Shown piece after piece: positions 51,189 to 60,149 of a DNA stretch of 64,000 nt. Each line of letters opens with the position of its first letter. Positions within the stretch are counted from its first letter, which is position 1. Source of the stretch: Desulfovibrio oxyclinae DSM 11498 (GTDB lineage: Bacteria > Desulfobacterota > Desulfovibrionia > Desulfovibrionales > Desulfovibrionaceae); NCBI RefSeq assembly GCF_000375485.1, contig NZ_AQXE01000001.1, positions 144,856 through 208,855 of the forward strand, written 5' to 3'. Both the position numbers and the translations under genes were made by a program. The notes beneath the pieces were generated by a model. The model saw only the letters and a list, made by a program, of their open reading frames with translations. It was not told the DNA's origin and ran no database searches.

Positions 51189-51764
51189 ATGGAATACTTC
51201 CTGCTTTTCATATCCGCGATATTCATCAACAACATCGTCCTGGTCCAGTACCTCGGCGCGTGCCCCTTCATGGGCACCTCCAAGTCCACGGACGTGGCAC
51301 TGGGCATGGGTGGCGCGGTCATCTTCGTCACCCTGATGGCCACCGCCATCACCTGGCCCATTCACCAGTACATACTCATTCCCTTCGGCATCGAGTATCT
51401 GCAGACCATCGCATTCATTCTGGTCATCGCGTCGCTGGTGCAGTTCGTGGAAATGTTCCTGAAAAAGGTCATTCCGCCGCTTTACAAATCGCTGGGCCTG
51501 TTCCTGCCGCTGATCACCACCAACTGCGCCGTCATGGGCGTGGCCATCATGGTGCAGCGCAACGGATACTCCTTCTTCAAGTCCATGATGTACGGACTTG
51601 CGTCCGGAATCGGCTTCCTGATCGCACTGGTCATCATTTCCGCCATCCGCGAACGGCTGGACATCTCTCCGGTGCCCGCCGTGTTCCGTGGCGTTCCCAT
51701 CGCCCTGATCATGGCAGGCGTCATGTCCATGATCTTCTTCGCGTTCCAGGGAATGGCGGCCTAA
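51189..51764 (+). CDS. rnfA: RnfA, membrane subunit of Rnf complex 2
   Basis: A 191-residue six-helix subunit. It shows INNIVLVQYLGACPFMGTSK and LPLITTNCAVMGVA, with the two conserved half-helix cysteines. It differs from RnfA1 mainly in loops. 17 bp after rnfE. Confidence 0.96.
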   Translation: MEYFLLFISAIFINNIVLVQYLGACPFMGTSKSTDVALGMGGAVIFVTLMATAITWPIHQYILIPFGIEYLQTIAFILVIASLVQFVEMFLKKVIPPLYKSLGLFLPLITTNCAVMGVAIMVQRNGYSFFKSMMYGLASGIGFLIALVIISAIRERLDISPVPAVFRGVPIALIMAGVMSMIFFAFQGMAA

Positions 51765-51792
51765 CCGCGCAAGTCAAGGAGACACTTACGAT

Positions 51793-53907
51793 ATGGTAAC
51801 ATCATCCATTCTGGTTCTGTTTCTACTGGGCCTGACAGCCGCAGCCGTCCTCGCCGTGGCATCCCGCGTGCTCCACGTAAAAGAGGACCCGCGCATCGCC
51901 CAGGTTGACAACTGCTTCCCCGGCGCCAACTGCGGCGGTTGCGGATACCCCGGTTGTTCGGCTGCTGCCGCGGCCATCGTCAAGGGCGAGGCCGGGCCTG
52001 AAATCTGCGTGGCGGGCGGCCCCGAGATTGCTGAAAACATTGCAGCCATCATGGGCACCGAGGTCGGCTTCAAGGAGCCCAAGGTCGCCCAGAACATCTG
52101 CACAGGCGGTTCCCGCGCCGAGCTCCTTTTCGATTACGAGGGAGTCGAGGACTGCCGGGCCGAGGCACTGCTTTACGGCGGCGAGAAGTCCTGCGGCCTT
52201 GGCTGCATCGGCATGGCCTCCTGCGTGAAGGTTTGCGGCTTCGACGCCATCCGCCTGAACGACGACGGTCTGCCCGTGGTGGACATGAACGCCTGCCGCT
52301 CCTGCGGCAAATGCGCCGAAGTCTGTCCCACCGGAGCCATCCGCGTTTCCGGCCTGACCATGGACCTGCTGCACCTCAACAAGACCGACGACTGCCTCGC
52401 ACCCTGCATGCAGAAGTGCCCGGCGCAGATCGACGTCCGCACCTACGTGCAGCAGATGAAGATGGGCGACATGCGCGGCGCGCTGACTACCATGAAGGAG
52501 CGCAACCCGCTTCCGCTGGCCGTCGGCCGCCTGTGCCCCGCACCGTGCGAGACCATCTGCCGCCGCAACATCGCGGACGAGGGCGTGGCCATTCACACCC
52601 TGCACCGCTTCGTGGCGGATTGGGAGATGAACGCCGGTTCCCGCGTGCAACTGGACTGCAACCCCCGCAGCGGGCATCGCGTCGCCATCATCGGCGGCGG
52701 CCCCGCCGGTCTGTCCTGCGCGTACTTCCTGCGCCGCATCGGCCACGAGCCGGTGATCTTCGAAAAGCGCGAAGAGCTTGGCGGCATGATGAAGGGCGTC
52801 ATTCCCGAATACCGTCTTCCCTCCAAGGTCGTTGACTGGGAAATCCAGTCCATCCTCGACCTCGGCGTGGACCTGCGCACCGGCCTTGAATTCGGCAAGG
52901 ACGTGACCCTTGAGAGCCTTGAGCAGGAAGGATTCGAAGCCGTGTTCATGGCAACCGGTGCCTGGAAGGTGCCGGGACTGGGTGTGGAAAACGACGATGC
53001 CGAAGGCGTGGTGGACGCAGTGTCCTTCCTCGACGGCATCGGAGGCACTTACGGCGACATGCAGGGCCGTCGGATCGTGGTGGTTGGCGACACCAACACC
53101 GCCATGGACGTTGCCCGCAGCGCGGCGCGCCTTGGCGCCGATGTCACCGGCCTCGTGTCCTGCATTCAGCGCAAGATGTCCGCCAACAAGAACGAAGTAA
53201 AGCGTGCCGCCGAGCTGGGTACCGACCTCAAGTTCCTCACCGCCCCTGTGCGCGTGCTGGCAGAGGACGGCAAGGTAACCGGCGTGGAATATCAGGAACT
53301 GCAGTACGACGATCCCAAGAAGGCCACCGGCAAGCCCAAGCCCGTCGAGGGCACCGAGGCAACGGTGCAGGCCGACATGGTCGTGGTCGCCACCGACCGC
53401 GTGGTGGACGCCGGTCCGCTCAAGACCGAAAGCGGCGAGCCGCTCTTCGATATGGACAAGAAGACCGGCGGCATCAAGGCCGACAAGACCACTCTGCAAA
53501 CCAGTCTTCCGCACGTGTTCGCGGGCGGCGAGGCCCACACCGGCCGCAACATCCTGATTCAGGCGGTTGCCGACGGACGTCGTGCCGCTCGCGGCATCCA
53601 CTACTATATTACGGAAGGGGAAATCCCCGAGCCGAAGAACCCGCAGCTTCGCGTCATCCCGGAAACCATCCTCAAGAACATGGATGTGACTTACACCATC
53701 CCGCGCATCGAAGTGCCCGAAATCGGAATCGAGGAGCGGAAGTCCACATTCAAGGAAGAGGTCAAGGGTTCCATCGGATTCGACGCGGCCCGCAAGGAAA
53801 GCAGCCGCTGCCTGCGCTGCGGCCTGACCTGCTACGACTCGGAGGCCGGTGCCGAATACGCCGGTGACCCCGACGTCAAGAAATTCAGCGAATCGGGCAA
53901 GGAGTAA
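51793..53907 (+). CDS. rnfB: RnfB fused to a GltD-like module (Rnf operon 2)
   Basis: A 704-residue protein with the same architecture as the operon 1 RnfB: anchor, ANCGGCGYPGC cluster, ferredoxin CRSCGKCAEVCP, GltD-like CMQKCP and CPAPCETICR clusters, and VAIIGGGPAGLSCAYF (first Rossmann). The second Rossmann, normally GGGNTA, reads VVVGDTNTAMDVARSAARLG, and the Arg-Arg of the NADPH 2'-phosphate site is absent (GLVSCIQRKMSA). The GQRPE/FAD motif is replaced by ATDRVVDAG. Pyridine-nucleotide use by this module is doubtful. Confidence 0.93.
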   Translation: MVTSSILVLFLLGLTAAAVLAVASRVLHVKEDPRIAQVDNCFPGANCGGCGYPGCSAAAAAIVKGEAGPEICVAGGPEIAENIAAIMGTEVGFKEPKVAQNICTGGSRAELLFDYEGVEDCRAEALLYGGEKSCGLGCIGMASCVKVCGFDAIRLNDDGLPVVDMNACRSCGKCAEVCPTGAIRVSGLTMDLLHLNKTDDCLAPCMQKCPAQIDVRTYVQQMKMGDMRGALTTMKERNPLPLAVGRLCPAPCETICRRNIADEGVAIHTLHRFVADWEMNAGSRVQLDCNPRSGHRVAIIGGGPAGLSCAYFLRRIGHEPVIFEKREELGGMMKGVIPEYRLPSKVVDWEIQSILDLGVDLRTGLEFGKDVTLESLEQEGFEAVFMATGAWKVPGLGVENDDAEGVVDAVSFLDGIGGTYGDMQGRRIVVVGDTNTAMDVARSAARLGADVTGLVSCIQRKMSANKNEVKRAAELGTDLKFLTAPVRVLAEDGKVTGVEYQELQYDDPKKATGKPKPVEGTEATVQADMVVVATDRVVDAGPLKTESGEPLFDMDKKTGGIKADKTTLQTSLPHVFAGGEAHTGRNILIQAVADGRRAARGIHYYITEGEIPEPKNPQLRVIPETILKNMDVTYTIPRIEVPEIGIEERKSTFKEEVKGSIGFDAARKESSRCLRCGLTCYDSEAGAEYAGDPDVKKFSESGKE

Positions 53908-53911
53908 GATC

Positions 53912-54964
53912 ATGCAGAACAAGCGATTCACAAGAAGAGCCTTCATGCGTTCGCTCGGCATCGTCGGGCTTGGTGCGGCCCTCACTCCCGCACCCGTCGC
54001 GGCAGCCGTTCGCATGACAGACTCCCGCAAGCTGTCCGACAACCGCTTCGAGGTCTGCGAAACTCGCTTCCTCATGGGTACCTTCGTGGCGATCACGGCT
54101 CTTCACGAGTCCCGCGACGCCGCCAAGGAAGCCACGGCCCGCGCCTTTGGCGAGATCGAACGGCTTTCCGCCATCTTCGACCGCCACAAGGGCGACACCC
54201 CGGTCTCTGTGCTGAACGCCACCGGCCGCCTGTCCGACGTCGCTCCCGAGCTGCGGTCAGTCATGGAAAAGGCCGTGATCTTCAACCGTCGTTCCGGCGG
54301 TGCCTTTGACTCCACTGTTCTTCCGCTGGTGGAGATGCTCAAGGGCCACGCTGATGCCGACGGCAGGATCAACCTGTCCGAAAAGGACATGAAGGACGCG
54401 CTGGGCCTCGTCGATACAGAAGCCGTGCGTATCTCCGACAACGGAATCCGTTTCGACAAGCAGGGCATGGGCGTGACGCTCGACGGCATCGGCAAGGGCT
54501 ACATCGTGGACCGCGCCTCCGACGTGCTGGCCGCCAACGGCGTTGTCGATCACCTCGTGAACGCGGGCGGCGACATCCGCGCCCGGGGCGAACGCGCTCC
54601 CGGAAAGGCGTGGAAGATCGCCATCGAAGATCCCGCGGGCAAGGGCGGATACCCCTCCGTCATCCATCTGCGCGACGCAGCCGTCGCCACCTCCGGCGGC
54701 TACGAAGTGTACTACGATGCGAACCGCACGCATCATCACGTCATCAACCCCAGGACCGCTCACTCTCCCACCCAGAGCGTCAGCGTGTCCGTTACCGCTC
54801 CAACCGTCATGCAGGCCGACGCTCTCTCCACCTCGGCTTTCGTCATGCCCCCAAAAGACGGCGTCCACTTTGTGGATGCGCAGCCGGGAAGCGACTGCCT
54901 CATCGTCGGTAAAAGCGGCGCGAACGTTACCACGCGCCGTTGGAGCAGGTTGAGCAGGACCTAG
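53912..54964 (+). CDS. apbE: ApbE, FAD:protein FMN transferase
   Basis: A 350-residue enzyme that attaches FMN to Thr of RnfG (and RnfD). It has a twin-arginine signal (TRRAFMRSLGIVGLGAALTPAPVAAA), so it works in the periplasm. The ApbE core is TRFLMGTFVAI, GVTLDGIGKGYIVDRASDVL, NAGGDIRARG, ATSGGYEVYYD and HHVINPRTAHSPTQSVSVSV. The start used is the ATG at 53912, with AAGGAG upstream. Operon 1 has no apbE, so this one may serve both complexes. Confidence 0.95.
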   Translation: MQNKRFTRRAFMRSLGIVGLGAALTPAPVAAAVRMTDSRKLSDNRFEVCETRFLMGTFVAITALHESRDAAKEATARAFGEIERLSAIFDRHKGDTPVSVLNATGRLSDVAPELRSVMEKAVIFNRRSGGAFDSTVLPLVEMLKGHADADGRINLSEKDMKDALGLVDTEAVRISDNGIRFDKQGMGVTLDGIGKGYIVDRASDVLAANGVVDHLVNAGGDIRARGERAPGKAWKIAIEDPAGKGGYPSVIHLRDAAVATSGGYEVYYDANRTHHHVINPRTAHSPTQSVSVSVTAPTVMQADALSTSAFVMPPKDGVHFVDAQPGSDCLIVGKSGANVTTRRWSRLSRT

Positions 54965-55045
54965 AACCTGCAGCCATACCCTCGCCTCCGAGAAGGAACA
55001 CAGCCCCCCGTTCCTTCTCAACCGAAAGGGAACACACTCCCTCAA

Positions 55046-55084
55046 AACGCCCCCCGGCCACTCCTACCGGGGGGCGTTCGTTTT
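55046..55084 (+). terminator. Terminator of Rnf operon 2
   Basis: AACGCCCCCCGG (55046-55057) pairs with CCGGGGGGCGTT (55067-55078), followed by CGTTTT. An additional AGAAGGAAC/GTTCCTTCT hairpin lies upstream at about 54991-55018. Confidence 0.82.
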
Positions 55085-55112
55085 GGAAGAAGATACGAGC
55101 TAAGAATCCGCG

Positions 55113-55736
55113 TTACTGCGGGCCTTTGTCGAACTCCACGATGCGCGCAAAGTCGGAGTCGGGTCCTTTGGTGACGCGGTGATAGAGCGGACTGCCGTCC
55201 TCGACGCGCCCGCCCATGTCGTAGGTGAAATCGGCAACCGCCTCATGACGGACCCAGTAGCCGTCCATGCGGGCACCACGCCCGTCGTGCATGGAGTGAA
55301 AGTGCAGAAACTCGTCCTGCGGCTCGGGCCTTGTTTCAAGCCATTCCTTTGGGGCCTCGTCAAAGAAGACCGGGAGAATTCGCTCCTGCCCCTGCGGCTG
55401 GTCGTTTCGATTGCCGGGAAGCCGGGTCAGGACTGCCGTTCCCTCGAAAAGCTTGGCGTTCACAGGCGCATCCGAGGAATAGAAGCCGTCCTCGTTGAAG
55501 CACACGAAACGCAGCCTGCTCAGGTCGGAAGGATCTTCCGGGCGGAAGTAGTAGCCCATGAACGGACCAAAGGTGGCCGCCGTGCCGTTTTGCATGACGC
55601 GCAGGGTGGACTGGTAGCCGTGCGGTACGTCCGGAGCGGAAGCGCCGTTTGAGGGGGCTTCGCCGCAACCGCCTAAAACGAAGAGTGTCAGCAGCGCGGC
55701 GGCAAGGGGCAGTTTGTGCAGAGCGCGCATGGTCAC
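55113..55736 (-). CDS. Predicted lipoprotein, function unknown
   Basis: A 207-residue protein with a lipobox (LLTLFVLGGCGEA), Cys about 24, then a beta-rich mature part (GYYFRPEDPSDLSRLRFVCFNEDGFYSSDAPVNAKLFEG). No family recognised. It starts at 55736 or 55730 and overlaps the YeeE/YedE gene by 4 bp, so it belongs with the sulfur cluster by position. Confidence 0.75.
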   Translation of the reverse strand: MTMRALHKLPLAAALLTLFVLGGCGEAPSNGASAPDVPHGYQSTLRVMQNGTAATFGPFMGYYFRPEDPSDLSRLRFVCFNEDGFYSSDAPVNAKLFEGTAVLTRLPGNRNDQPQGQERILPVFFDEAPKEWLETRPEPQDEFLHFHSMHDGRGARMDGYWVRHEAVADFTYDMGGRVEDGSPLYHRVTKGPDSDFARIVEFDKGPQ

Positions 55737-56278
55737 ATGGCTCCGCTTTCGCCGTGCCGCCAGAGTTTGCCAATGAGCCAGACTGCTGCGAGCAGGAAAA
55801 TGGCTTCGACGATCAGTCCCACCAGCGGCGTTCCGAACAGGTCGGCCAGCGTAAGCTGTCCCACGTTGGTAGGGGCGTGTATGGCGGGGATAAGCCAGGC
55901 ATGAAGGTGCGCGAAGGCGGCGGTCCCGGCCAGTCCGCCGATGAGGGCGAACACCGCGTCCATGCGGCCTTCGCCGACCGCGGCCCAGCAGGTTCCCGGA
56001 CAGTAGCCCGCCATGCCCCAGCCAATGCCGAATAGCACGCCGCCCACCAGAATTGCGCCAAAGGTAAGTGGTAGTATCAGGGTGTTCCCGCCGCCGGCGG
56101 CCTGAAGGCTGAACAGGCCGATGGCCGAGAACAGCACCGCCAGAAGCATGAATTGCGGAATCCGGGGGTCTTGCATGAGATGGCCAAGCGCCATCTCTTC
56201 AGGATCAGTCGCGCCGACGCGCTGGATCACGAATCCGAAGGCCGCGCCGGACAGGATGCCGAGAAGAACGTCGGTCAT
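55733..56278 (-). CDS. YeeE/YedE-family sulfur transport protein (second half)
   Basis: A 181-residue membrane protein. Family motif GIGWGMAGYCPGTCWAAVGEGRMDAVFALIGGLAG, with the paired Cys residues that pass thiosulfate or other sulfur ions in YeeE. Other helices carry GAAFGFVIQRVG. The ATG at 56278 overlaps the upstream gene's stop. Together with its neighbour it makes a split YeeE/YedE pair. Confidence 0.85.
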   Translation of the reverse strand: MTDVLLGILSGAAFGFVIQRVGATDPEEMALGHLMQDPRIPQFMLLAVLFSAIGLFSLQAAGGGNTLILPLTFGAILVGGVLFGIGWGMAGYCPGTCWAAVGEGRMDAVFALIGGLAGTAAFAHLHAWLIPAIHAPTNVGQLTLADLFGTPLVGLIVEAIFLLAAVWLIGKLWRHGESGAM

Positions 56279-56805
56279 TGTTTCCTCCCGTTGGTCTTTC
56301 CGTAGACGATTCGTGCCGAGAGCATGGCTGTTGCGAAAATCACCGCGCCGAAGAGCAGGCCGCTCAGGGCCATCTGGATGCTGCCGGACATGAACAGTCC
56401 CAGCGTACAGCCGCCTGCCAGACGTGCTCCGAACAGAATCAGGAACCCGCCTGCGAAGGTGGTTGCGTAACGCTTGATGCGGCTTTTGCCGAAGCGGCGC
56501 ACCCAGATTTCGGGCACATCGCGGACCTTTCTGCCGCCGGTGATGCCCGCGGCGAATCCACCGGCCGCCATGCCGATGACGAAGCCCATGAGCCATGAGC
56601 CCGGTCCGGGAAGGGCGGAGTAGTGCGGATTGGTTTCGGCGTACTTCGGTGCCACTTCAAGAAAGAAGCCCTTGAGCGTGGTCACGAAACCGCTCGACGA
56701 TGCGGGCGGGCCGTATGTGGCGAAGATGAAGACGATGATTCCTGCAAGCGCCACAGCCGCCGGGACGACCGGCCAGCGTTTGGGATCGGTGTTGGTCGGT
56801 TTCAT
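56275..56805 (-). CDS. YeeE/YedE-family sulfur transport protein (first half)
   Basis: A 176-residue membrane protein. It has WLMGFVIGMAAGGFAAGITGGR and FLILFGARLAGGCTLGLFMSGSIQMALSGLLFGAVIF, with the conserved GGCT Cys of the family. It lies directly downstream of the rhodanese gene (2 bp), so rhodanese and transporter are coupled in supply and transfer of sulfane sulfur. Confidence 0.86.
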   Translation of the reverse strand: MKPTNTDPKRWPVVPAAVALAGIIVFIFATYGPPASSSGFVTTLKGFFLEVAPKYAETNPHYSALPGPGSWLMGFVIGMAAGGFAAGITGGRKVRDVPEIWVRRFGKSRIKRYATTFAGGFLILFGARLAGGCTLGLFMSGSIQMALSGLLFGAVIFATAMLSARIVYGKTNGRKQ

Positions 56806-56807
56806 GG

Positions 56808-57899
56808 TCAGCCTCCGCAGGAAACGTATCCGTCACCGGAGCCGCTGGAGCCGCCGGAACTACCGGAGCCTCCCCGCGATCCCGTCTTGCCGGATGACGA
56901 GGTTTTCTTCATGGGAGTCATTGAAATCGGCGCACCGGACGGCGGCAGGTTTTCCTTGGTCTCCACCGGGAAGAAGTTCTCATGCGAGCCCCATTCAAAC
57001 CACGAGTTCTCGTAGAGTCTCACGTCCTGAAACCCCATGAGGCGAAGGATGAAGTATCCGAACGAACCGCGCCGGCCCGAATGACAATAGACCACCGTTC
57101 CCTTGGAGCGGTCCATGCCCGCGTACATCTGGGCCAGCTCGGCTGCGGGCTTGATGTCCTTTGTCTCCTCGGAGGTCCAGTTGTGGGTGTAGTTCACGTT
57201 GTAGGCGGTGGGGATGTGCCCCAGCTTGAGAACGGTTCCGTCCAGCCCGGTGTTGGGCCGTTCGCCCAGATATTCGGAGCGCGAGCGCACGTCGATGATC
57301 TGGTAGTGGGGATCGTTCAGTCGCTGGTAGATCTTTTCGCCGCTGATGCGCCGCTGAACCTGCACTTCATCCACCGGGGCCTGATAGAGCACCGGCTCTT
57401 GCTTGGCAGGATTGTCGGATAGCTCGTATCCGGCTTCCCGCCAACCGTCGATGCCTCGTTCGAGAATCTTCACGTCATCATGCCCGAGCAGGTCCAGTAC
57501 CCAGAAAACGTATGATGCCGTGGCACCGCCGTCGCGCTCCACGGAGTCGTAAAGTACCACGGTATCCGAACGGGCAATGCCGTGCTCGCCCAGAATGGAC
57601 TGGGCCTCGTCGAGTCCCACGAATACGCCGCCAAGGCCATAGAGCAGGTCGTTCTTGCGGAACGAGCGCCATGGCATCCGCACTGCGCCGGGGATGACCT
57701 TGCCGTCGAAATACTTGTCCTCGCGCACGTCGACCACGGCGACGCCGGGATCATCCTTGTGCTGCTGCAGCCACTTTGGGCCGGCCAGCAGGCCCGGGTC
57801 GGCGTACGCGTCCACCCTCGGTGCCGAGGCGAGGCTCCACATCCCCGCGAGAATCAGAAATCCCGCGATGACGATGCGTTTGATCATGACCGAAGACAT
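56808..57899 (-). CDS. Exported tandem-rhodanese sulfurtransferase with SCGG tail
   Basis: A 363-residue protein. Signal or anchor segment MIKRIVIAGFLILAGMWSLASA, then two rhodanese domains. The first has no active-site Cys (VLYDSVERDG), the second has CHSGRRGS (active Cys). About 45 residues at the C-terminus are Ser/Gly-rich and end GDGYVSCGG, which adds a second exposed Cys. The ATG at 57899 has AGGAGG 7 bp upstream. It heads the sulfur cluster. Confidence 0.88.
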   Translation of the reverse strand: MSSVMIKRIVIAGFLILAGMWSLASAPRVDAYADPGLLAGPKWLQQHKDDPGVAVVDVREDKYFDGKVIPGAVRMPWRSFRKNDLLYGLGGVFVGLDEAQSILGEHGIARSDTVVLYDSVERDGGATASYVFWVLDLLGHDDVKILERGIDGWREAGYELSDNPAKQEPVLYQAPVDEVQVQRRISGEKIYQRLNDPHYQIIDVRSRSEYLGERPNTGLDGTVLKLGHIPTAYNVNYTHNWTSEETKDIKPAAELAQMYAGMDRSKGTVVYCHSGRRGSFGYFILRLMGFQDVRLYENSWFEWGSHENFFPVETKENLPPSGAPISMTPMKKTSSSGKTGSRGGSGSSGGSSGSGDGYVSCGG

Positions 57900-58042
57900 A
57901 TGCAGTTCCTCCTTTGGCAAAACGCAGTCATGGTAAGGGGGCTTTTTTCATTATATACAATGTATCCGGAAGAAGGCCAGATGGCAGGGGACTTTTTCGG
58001 CATGATTTGGGTATAATTATGGCTACCCGAATGGCGTGATGC

Positions 58043-58075
58043 AAAAAGGGCCGCCCGGATGCATCCGGGCGGCCC
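58043..58075 (-). terminator. Terminator of the betaine-binding protein gene
   Basis: A long GC palindrome (58048-58060 with 58062-58075) is followed on the minus strand by T5. It lies about 26 bp past the stop. Confidence 0.82.
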
Positions 58076-58100
58076 TGATTATCTGCGCAATAGGTAGTCG

Positions 58101-59024
58101 CTAGTTGCCGTAAACGGCGTCAATGGCCGGAGTGCCGTCGATGGCCTTGATGCCGTCGAGCCACTTGGCGACCTGATCATGGTTGGCGGCGAGCCATTCT
58201 TCGGCGGTCTTCTCCGGAGAGAGGCCGTCACGCTTGTTGCTGAAAATCCAGTCGGACTGGATCTGCGAGGGGACCACGAACTGCTTCAGGAAGGCGTAAG
58301 CCTGCGGGTAGTCGGTGTTGAACTCGTCGGTGGTCACGGTGTAGACGATGGAAGTCTTGCCCGCTATTTCCGAAGTGCCCTCGGTTTCGGAATCGAGGTA
58401 TTCAAGATCGTGGGCGATGTTCATCCAGTGCGGCTGCCAGCCCACGAACACGACCCAGTCGCCTTTTTCCATCATGTTTCCGGCCTGTGCGAGCATGGCG
58501 GAGGTGGAGGACGCCACCAGTTCCCAGTCGCCGAGTCCTGCCGCGTCGGTCTTGATGGCCTTTTCGATCTCATCGTTGATGCCGGAACCGGCGCCGATGC
58601 CGTAAATCTTGCCGCCGAAGCGCTCCTTGTTGGCATCAAGGTCCTCGGCGGTGCGGATTCCCTTTTCGTAGAGATCCTGCGGGACCACGAGGCCCACCGC
58701 GGCTTCCTCGATGTTCGCCACGACCTTTTCAATCACACCCTTTTCGATCAGCGGGTCGAGCATGGGGTCTTCCACCGGGGTCCAGCCGCCGAGGTAGGCG
58801 TCCAGCTCGGCGATTTCCATGGACTTGAGGATGATGGAAGGGGAGGCCACGATCTGTTCGGTTTCGTAACCCATGGCCTGCAGGATGCGGCAGGCCACCT
58901 CGCTCTTGACCGTCACGCCGGGCCAGGAAGGCACGCCGAACTTGACGGTGGGGGCGGCGGAGGCCCCGGCAGCGAAAAATGTTACCATCAGCAGGGAAAT
59001 GAAAAGGTTCCTGACGACTTTCAT
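58101..59024 (-). CDS. Glycine betaine/carnitine ABC transporter substrate-binding protein
   Basis: A 307-residue exported protein of the ProX/OpuAC family. A signal peptide (MKVVRNLFISLLMVTFFAAGASA) precedes the mature lobe. Aromatic box candidates are in SWPGVT, GGWTPVED, and FVGWQPHWMN, the Trp cage for a quaternary ammonium. No permease or ATPase follows, as in the caiX arrangement of Pseudomonas. The regulator is divergent, 120 bp away. The start used is the ATG at 59024. Confidence 0.9.
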   Translation of the reverse strand: MKVVRNLFISLLMVTFFAAGASAAPTVKFGVPSWPGVTVKSEVACRILQAMGYETEQIVASPSIILKSMEIAELDAYLGGWTPVEDPMLDPLIEKGVIEKVVANIEEAAVGLVVPQDLYEKGIRTAEDLDANKERFGGKIYGIGAGSGINDEIEKAIKTDAAGLGDWELVASSTSAMLAQAGNMMEKGDWVVFVGWQPHWMNIAHDLEYLDSETEGTSEIAGKTSIVYTVTTDEFNTDYPQAYAFLKQFVVPSQIQSDWIFSNKRDGLSPEKTAEEWLAANHDQVAKWLDGIKAIDGTPAIDAVYGN

Positions 59025-59144
59025 GCAAACTCCTTTGTTTCTGTTCGGTCGGATCGGTCCGGTTGCCCGATTCCCGACCATGAAGGGTGATGTCCGGCCC
59101 TCAAAGCGCTTGCCTCAAGGCCATTGAAGGGACAGAATCGCCCG

Positions 59145-60149
59145 ATGCCTTTGAATCAATTCGACTCCGCTGGCGGCGGGGCCTCGCATACCGGCGAGCC
59201 CGTCTGGTTCCTGCCCGGAAAAGGGTTCTCCATGCTCGGCCTGCTGGCCGCCGTGGAGCCGCTGCGCGTTGCCAACCAGATCCGGCCCGGCCTGTTCCGC
59301 TGGGAATTCATTTCCGAAAGCGGTGGTCCGGTGGAGGCCAGCAACGGCATGGCCATCATGACCGTGCCCTTCCCCGAGCCGCCTTTCAGACGTTACGGAG
59401 TGAAAAGCGTTTTCGTGTGCGCGGGCTTCGAGCCGGAGCGGGTGCTCTCTTCCACCCTGTGCTCATGGCTCTCGGCCGCCGCGGCCACCGGCGCCACCCT
59501 CGGGGGCATAGACACCGGCAGCGTCGTTTTGGCCCGCTGCGGACTGTTGCGCGGATACCGGGCCACGGTGCACTGGGAGAATCTCTCGGCGTTCCGCGAG
59601 GACTTTCTCGGAGTGCGCGCCACGGAGAATATCTACGAGATTGACCGCGACCGCGTGACCTGTTCAGGAGCCACCGCCTCGCTCGACATGATGCTCGGCC
59701 TCATGGGGCGCACCCACGGTCATGAGCTCTCGCGGGCCATATCCGAGCAGTTTGTCATGGACCGCATCCGCGATCCCATGGAGAGCCAGAGGACCGCTCC
59801 GGCCCATCGTCTGGCGGCCCCCACTCCGGCCCTGAGCAGGGCGGTTGAACGTATGGAACGCGCCGCCTCCATGGAGGTGGCTCCACCGCTGGACATGGAC
59901 GGTCTTGCCGCCGAATGCGGACTCTCCGTCCGTCAGGTGCAGCGGCTTTTCAGTGAAAAGGTCGGGGAAACGCCTTCCCGCTATTATCTCGACCTTCGTC
60001 TGGACCGCGCCCGCCGCCTGCTTCGGCAGACCGACATGCGGATCACCGACATCGCCGTGGCCTGTGGCTTCTCCGGTCAGGCGCACTTTTCTCGGGCCTA
60101 TCGGAGCCGCTTCGGCACTCCGCCGCGCAACGAGCGGGCCGCGTCCTGA
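59145..60149 (+). CDS. GlxA/CdhR-type AraC-family regulator
   Basis: A 334-residue protein. An N-terminal DJ-1/PfpI-like sensor domain (FLPGKGFSMLGLLAAVEPLRVANQIRPG) is followed by a C-terminal AraC helix-turn-helix (LAAECGLSVRQVQRLFSEKVGETPSRYYLDLRL, DIAVACGFSGQAHFSRAYRSRFG). Regulators of this type (GbdR, CdhR) respond to betaine or carnitine. An in-frame TTG at 59124 adds 7 residues. It stands divergent to the binding-protein gene and convergent to the carnitine genes. Confidence 0.88.
   Translation: MPLNQFDSAGGGASHTGEPVWFLPGKGFSMLGLLAAVEPLRVANQIRPGLFRWEFISESGGPVEASNGMAIMTVPFPEPPFRRYGVKSVFVCAGFEPERVLSSTLCSWLSAAAATGATLGGIDTGSVVLARCGLLRGYRATVHWENLSAFREDFLGVRATENIYEIDRDRVTCSGATASLDMMLGLMGRTHGHELSRAISEQFVMDRIRDPMESQRTAPAHRLAAPTPALSRAVERMERAASMEVAPPLDMDGLAAECGLSVRQVQRLFSEKVGETPSRYYLDLRLDRARRLLRQTDMRITDIAVACGFSGQAHFSRAYRSRFGTPPRNERAAS

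Noticed and set aside
51823..54096. Very long open frame antisense to rnfB2 (757 codons)
   Set aside because: Fully antisense to a clear iron-sulfur flavoprotein; no recognisable domains, His/Gly/Ala-rich composition typical of the reverse of GC-rich genes.
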